Part shown: one piece after another, positions 61,505 through 64,000 of the stretch
How positions within the stretch are numbered: position 1 is the first letter of the stretch
Layout: every line of letters begins with the position of its first letter
Source of the DNA: Rhizobacter koreensis
Lineage (GTDB): Bacteria; Pseudomonadota; Gammaproteobacteria; Burkholderiales; Burkholderiaceae_C
NCBI RefSeq assembly: GCF_013366375.1
Contig: NZ_JABWMJ010000001.1
Location: 1 to 64,000 of the forward strand
DNA: 64,000 bases
Reading direction: 5' to 3'
Notes under the pieces: generated by a model
Database searches by the model: none
The model's input: the letters and a program-made list of their open reading frames with translations, nothing else
What the model was told of the DNA's origin: nothing
Translations under genes and position numbers: made by a program

Positions 61505-63028
61505 ATGTCACTGGCCATCGTCCACAGCCGCTCGATCGACGCGCTCAGTGCTCCCGAGGTGCGCGTGGAGGTCCATCTCGCCAACGGATTGCCGAGCTTT
61601 ACGCTGGTGGGGCTCGCCGACCTCGAGGTGAAGGAGGCGCGCGAGCGGGTGCGCTCGGCGATCCAGAACAGCGGCCTCGACTTTCCGAACAACAAGCGGA
61701 TCACCGTCAACCTGGCACCGGCGGACCTGCCGAAGGACTCCGGGCGCTTCGACCTGCCGATCGCGCTCGGCATCCTCGCGGCAGCCGGGCAGATCGACGC
61801 GGACCGGCTCGCCGGTTTCGAGTTCGCCGGCGAGCTCTCGCTGGCGGGCGACGTGCGCCCGGTACGGGGCGCGCTCGCGATGGGGCTGGCGCTCCAGCGC
61901 TCGGCCGCGTCGACACGCGTGCTCGTGCTGCCGACGGCGAGCGCCCAGGAGGCGGCGCTGGTTCCGGGCCTCGCGTTGCGCGCCGCCGAGCATCTGGCCG
62001 ACGTGGTCCGCGCCTTCGTCGCCGGCGAGTCGGCGGCAGCCTGCGAGCTGCCCGTGCCGGTGCCCGCGCCGCCGGCGGTCACCGCGGCACGCCCCGACCT
62101 GCGCGAGGTCAAGGGACAGGCCGGCGCCAAGCGGGTGCTGGAGATCGCCGCGGCCGGCGGGCACAGCGTCCTGATGGTCGGGCCCCCGGGCACTGGCAAG
62201 TCGATGCTGGCGCAGCGCTTCGTCGGCCTGCTGCCGCCGCTCGACACCGACGAGGCACTCGAGTCGGCCGCCATCGCCAGCCTCACCGGCGGCTTCGCGC
62301 CCGAGCGCTGGGCCGAGCGCGTGCTGCGCGCGCCGCACCACACCGCCTCGCCGGTGGCGCTGGTCGGCGGCGGCTCGCCACCACAGCCCGGCGAGATCTC
62401 GCTCGCTCACCACGGCGTGCTGTTCCTCGACGAACTGCCCGAGTTCCCGCGTGCGGCCCTGGAAGCGCTGCGCGAGCCGCTCGAGACCGGCCGCATCGTC
62501 GTCTCGCGCGCGGCGCGGCGCGCCGAGTTCCCGGCGCGCTTTCAGCTCGTCGCCGCGATGAACCCGTGCCCGTGCGGGATGCTCGGCCACCCGCAACGCG
62601 CCTGCCGCTGCACGCCCGAGGCGATCGCGCGCTACCAGAGCCGGCTCAGCGGCCCGCTGCTCGACCGCATCGACGCACAGGTCGAAGTGCCGGCGGTGCC
62701 GCCGGACGCGCTCGCCGCGGCGCCGCGGGGCGAGTCCACCGCGGTCGTCGCCGCACGGGTGGTGGCGGCGCGCTCGCGTGCCTTGCAGCGCCAGGGCTGC
62801 GTCAACACGGAGCTCGCCGGCGACGCGCTCGACCGGCACGCCGCGCTGGATGCCGCGGCGTCGGCGTTCCTGCAGGCAGTCACGCTGCGCCTCGGCTGGT
62901 CGGCGCGCAGCTTTCATCGCGTGCTCCGGCTGGCGCGAACGATCGCCGACCTGGCCGAAGCGCCCGCGATCGCTACTCCGCACGTCGCCGAGGCGATCCA
63001 GTACCGGCGCGTGCTGACGACCGGCTGA
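61505..63028 (+). CDS. comM: ComM/YifB-type AAA+ helicase-like ATPase
   Basis: ComM is a hexameric helicase that promotes branch migration during natural transformation; it is often labelled magnesium chelatase-like. The 507 residues contain an N-terminal Lon-like domain (LANGLPSFTLVGLADLEVKEARERV in pieces), an AAA+ module with GPPGTGKS (Walker A) and LFLDELPEF (Walker B), the Cys-rich NPCPCGMLG...ACRC segment and a C-terminal chelatase-like domain ending SFHRVLRLARTIADL. The start is ATG 61505 (MSLAIVHSRSID). It is divergent from the porin gene and convergent with metH. Confidence 0.95.
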   Translation: MSLAIVHSRSIDALSAPEVRVEVHLANGLPSFTLVGLADLEVKEARERVRSAIQNSGLDFPNNKRITVNLAPADLPKDSGRFDLPIALGILAAAGQIDADRLAGFEFAGELSLAGDVRPVRGALAMGLALQRSAASTRVLVLPTASAQEAALVPGLALRAAEHLADVVRAFVAGESAAACELPVPVPAPPAVTAARPDLREVKGQAGAKRVLEIAAAGGHSVLMVGPPGTGKSMLAQRFVGLLPPLDTDEALESAAIASLTGGFAPERWAERVLRAPHHTASPVALVGGGSPPQPGEISLAHHGVLFLDELPEFPRAALEALREPLETGRIVVSRAARRAEFPARFQLVAAMNPCPCGMLGHPQRACRCTPEAIARYQSRLSGPLLDRIDAQVEVPAVPPDALAAAPRGESTAVVAARVVAARSRALQRQGCVNTELAGDALDRHAALDAAASAFLQAVTLRLGWSARSFHRVLRLARTIADLAEAPAIATPHVAEAIQYRRVLTTG

Positions 63029-63063
63029 GCTGGTCGCTGCCGCGCCGGCTGTAGAAGACGGGG

Positions 63064-64000
63064 CTAGAGCAGCGACGCCAGCCCGCGCTCCGCGTCGGCC
63101 ACGGCGATGCCGCTCCGCGCGGCCCAGTCCTCGACCTGATCGCGGCCGATCTTGCCGACGTTGAAGTACGCCGACTCGGGGTGCGCGATGTAGAAGCCGC
63201 TGACGCTCGCCGCCGGCAGCATCGCCAGGCTCTCGGTGAGCTGCATGCAGATCTCGTCGGCGCCGAGCACGCGGAACAGGTCGCTCTTGACGCGGTGGTC
63301 CGGGCACGCCGGGTAACCCGGCGCCGGGCGGATGCCGCGGTACTTCTCGGCGACGAGGTCGTCGACCGAGAGCGCCTCGTCGGGCGCGTAGCCCCAGAAG
63401 TCGGTGCGCACGCGCTGGTGCAGGCGTTCGGCGAACGCCTCGGCGAGCCGGTCGGCGATCGCCTTCAGCATGATCGAGCTGTAGTCGTCGAGCTCGGCGG
63501 CGAACTGGCGCTCCTTCTTCTCGATGCCGAGGCCGGCGGTCACCGCGAAGAGGCCGATGTGGTCCGGGACGCCCGACGCCTTCGGCGCGACGAAGTCCGC
63601 AAGACACCGGTTCGGCCGCATCACGCCATCGACCACCGGGCGCACGCTCTGCATGCGCAGGTTGCGCCACGTCATCAGCACCTCGCGGCGCGATTCGTCG
63701 GCGTAGATCTCGATGTCGTCGTCGCCGACGCTGTTGGCCGGGTACAGCGCAAGCACGCCGCTGGCGCCGAGCCAGCGGCCGTCGATCGCGCGCCTGAGCA
63801 TCTGCTGGCCGTCGGCGAGCAGCTTGCGCGCGGCTTCGCCCACCACCGCATCGTCGAGGATCGCGGGGTACGGTCCGGCGAGGTCCCAGGTCTGGAAGAA
63901 CGGACCCCAGTCGATTGCCGCGGCGATCTCGGCAAGGTCCTGGTTCTTCAGCACGCGCCGGCCGATGAACTTCGGCTGCGGCGCCTGGTAGCTCGACCAG
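63064..64000 (-). CDS. metH: Cobalamin-dependent methionine synthase, C-terminal part (runs off the right edge)
   Basis: MetH transfers a methyl group from methyltetrahydrofolate to homocysteine through cobalamin. The 311 residues in the window are the activation domain: FIGRRVLKNQDLAEIAAAIDW, PFFQTWDLAGPYP, then the AdoMet-binding core RPAPGYPACPDHRVK and the C-terminal SVSGFYIAHPESAYFNVGKIGRDQV. The frame is open to position 64000, so the gene continues to the right with the folate- and B12-binding parts, or with the second half of a split metH. This cannot be decided here. Confidence 0.93.
   Translation of the reverse strand, partial: WSSYQAPQPKFIGRRVLKNQDLAEIAAAIDWGPFFQTWDLAGPYPAILDDAVVGEAARKLLADGQQMLRRAIDGRWLGASGVLALYPANSVGDDDIEIYADESRREVLMTWRNLRMQSVRPVVDGVMRPNRCLADFVAPKASGVPDHIGLFAVTAGLGIEKKERQFAAELDDYSSIMLKAIADRLAEAFAERLHQRVRTDFWGYAPDEALSVDDLVAEKYRGIRPAPGYPACPDHRVKSDLFRVLGADEICMQLTESLAMLPAASVSGFYIAHPESAYFNVGKIGRDQVEDWAARSGIAVADAERGLASLL

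Overview
The window is 64 kb of very GC-rich, densely coding bacterial chromosome, and most of the gene content is core housekeeping. The tRNA-Tyr/Gly/Thr-tuf order, the trpE-G-D-C-ung order, the atpIBEFHAGDC operon, the proteobacterial-type gshA/gshB, the fused indolepyruvate ferredoxin oxidoreductase, the Gcr-type 'recombinase', the H-NS-like protein and the porin-glnK-amt block together point to a betaproteobacterium of the order Burkholderiales. I cannot name the genus. I see no prophage, insertion sequence, integron, CRISPR array or replication origin.

Layout. 1-1091 (minus): 5' part of tuf preceded by tRNA-Thr, tRNA-Gly and tRNA-Tyr. 1065-7204 (minus): tryptophan operon trpE-trpG-ltaE-trpD-trpC-ung, preceded by a candidate leader peptide with two Trp codons near its end. 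7229-10196 (minus): rpe, cbpA, cbpM and a lipoprotein-like methyltransferase. 10310-15927 (plus): apaG, a Gcr-family membrane protein, mltA, an exported msrB and an L,D-transpeptidase, plus one small membrane protein on the other strand. 16042-17411: a Gly/Ser-rich secreted protein and a four-helix-bundle protein. 17670-26121 (plus): a giant iorAB fusion, then two adjacent bifunctional proteins, GH1-like glycosidase + RmlD-like reductase and glycosidase-like + glycosyltransferase. 26165-33274: an S4 protein, an H-NS-like protein with two DNA-binding domains, a Baeyer-Villiger-type monooxygenase, SppA, an AEC carrier and cardiolipin synthase. 33395-40944 (minus): the complete F1Fo ATP synthase operon. 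41187-47109: aldose 1-epimerase, an acetyltransferase and a polysaccharide-export pair (SLBB/Wza-like plus Wzz-like). 47161-52007: PhzF and an aminotransferase divergent from a MocR regulator, then a lone sulfate-binding protein. 52072-58259 (minus): gshA-kup-gshB-uup. 58526-61264 (minus): porin-glnK-amt behind a sigma-54 promoter with NtrC-like sites. 61505-64000: comM and the 3' part of metH.

How the genes work together. Nitrogen and amino-acid supply recurs: ammonium uptake under apparent NtrC/sigma-54 control, tryptophan synthesis with a possible attenuation leader, glutathione synthesis and methionine synthase. Envelope upkeep also recurs: MltA, L,D-transpeptidase, exported MsrB, SppA, cardiolipin synthase and polysaccharide export. 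The least conventional content is the pair of fusion enzymes at 21348-26121, the two-domain H-NS, the candidate trp leader and the Gly/Ser-rich secreted protein. All functional statements come from reading motifs and gene order; no database search was run.
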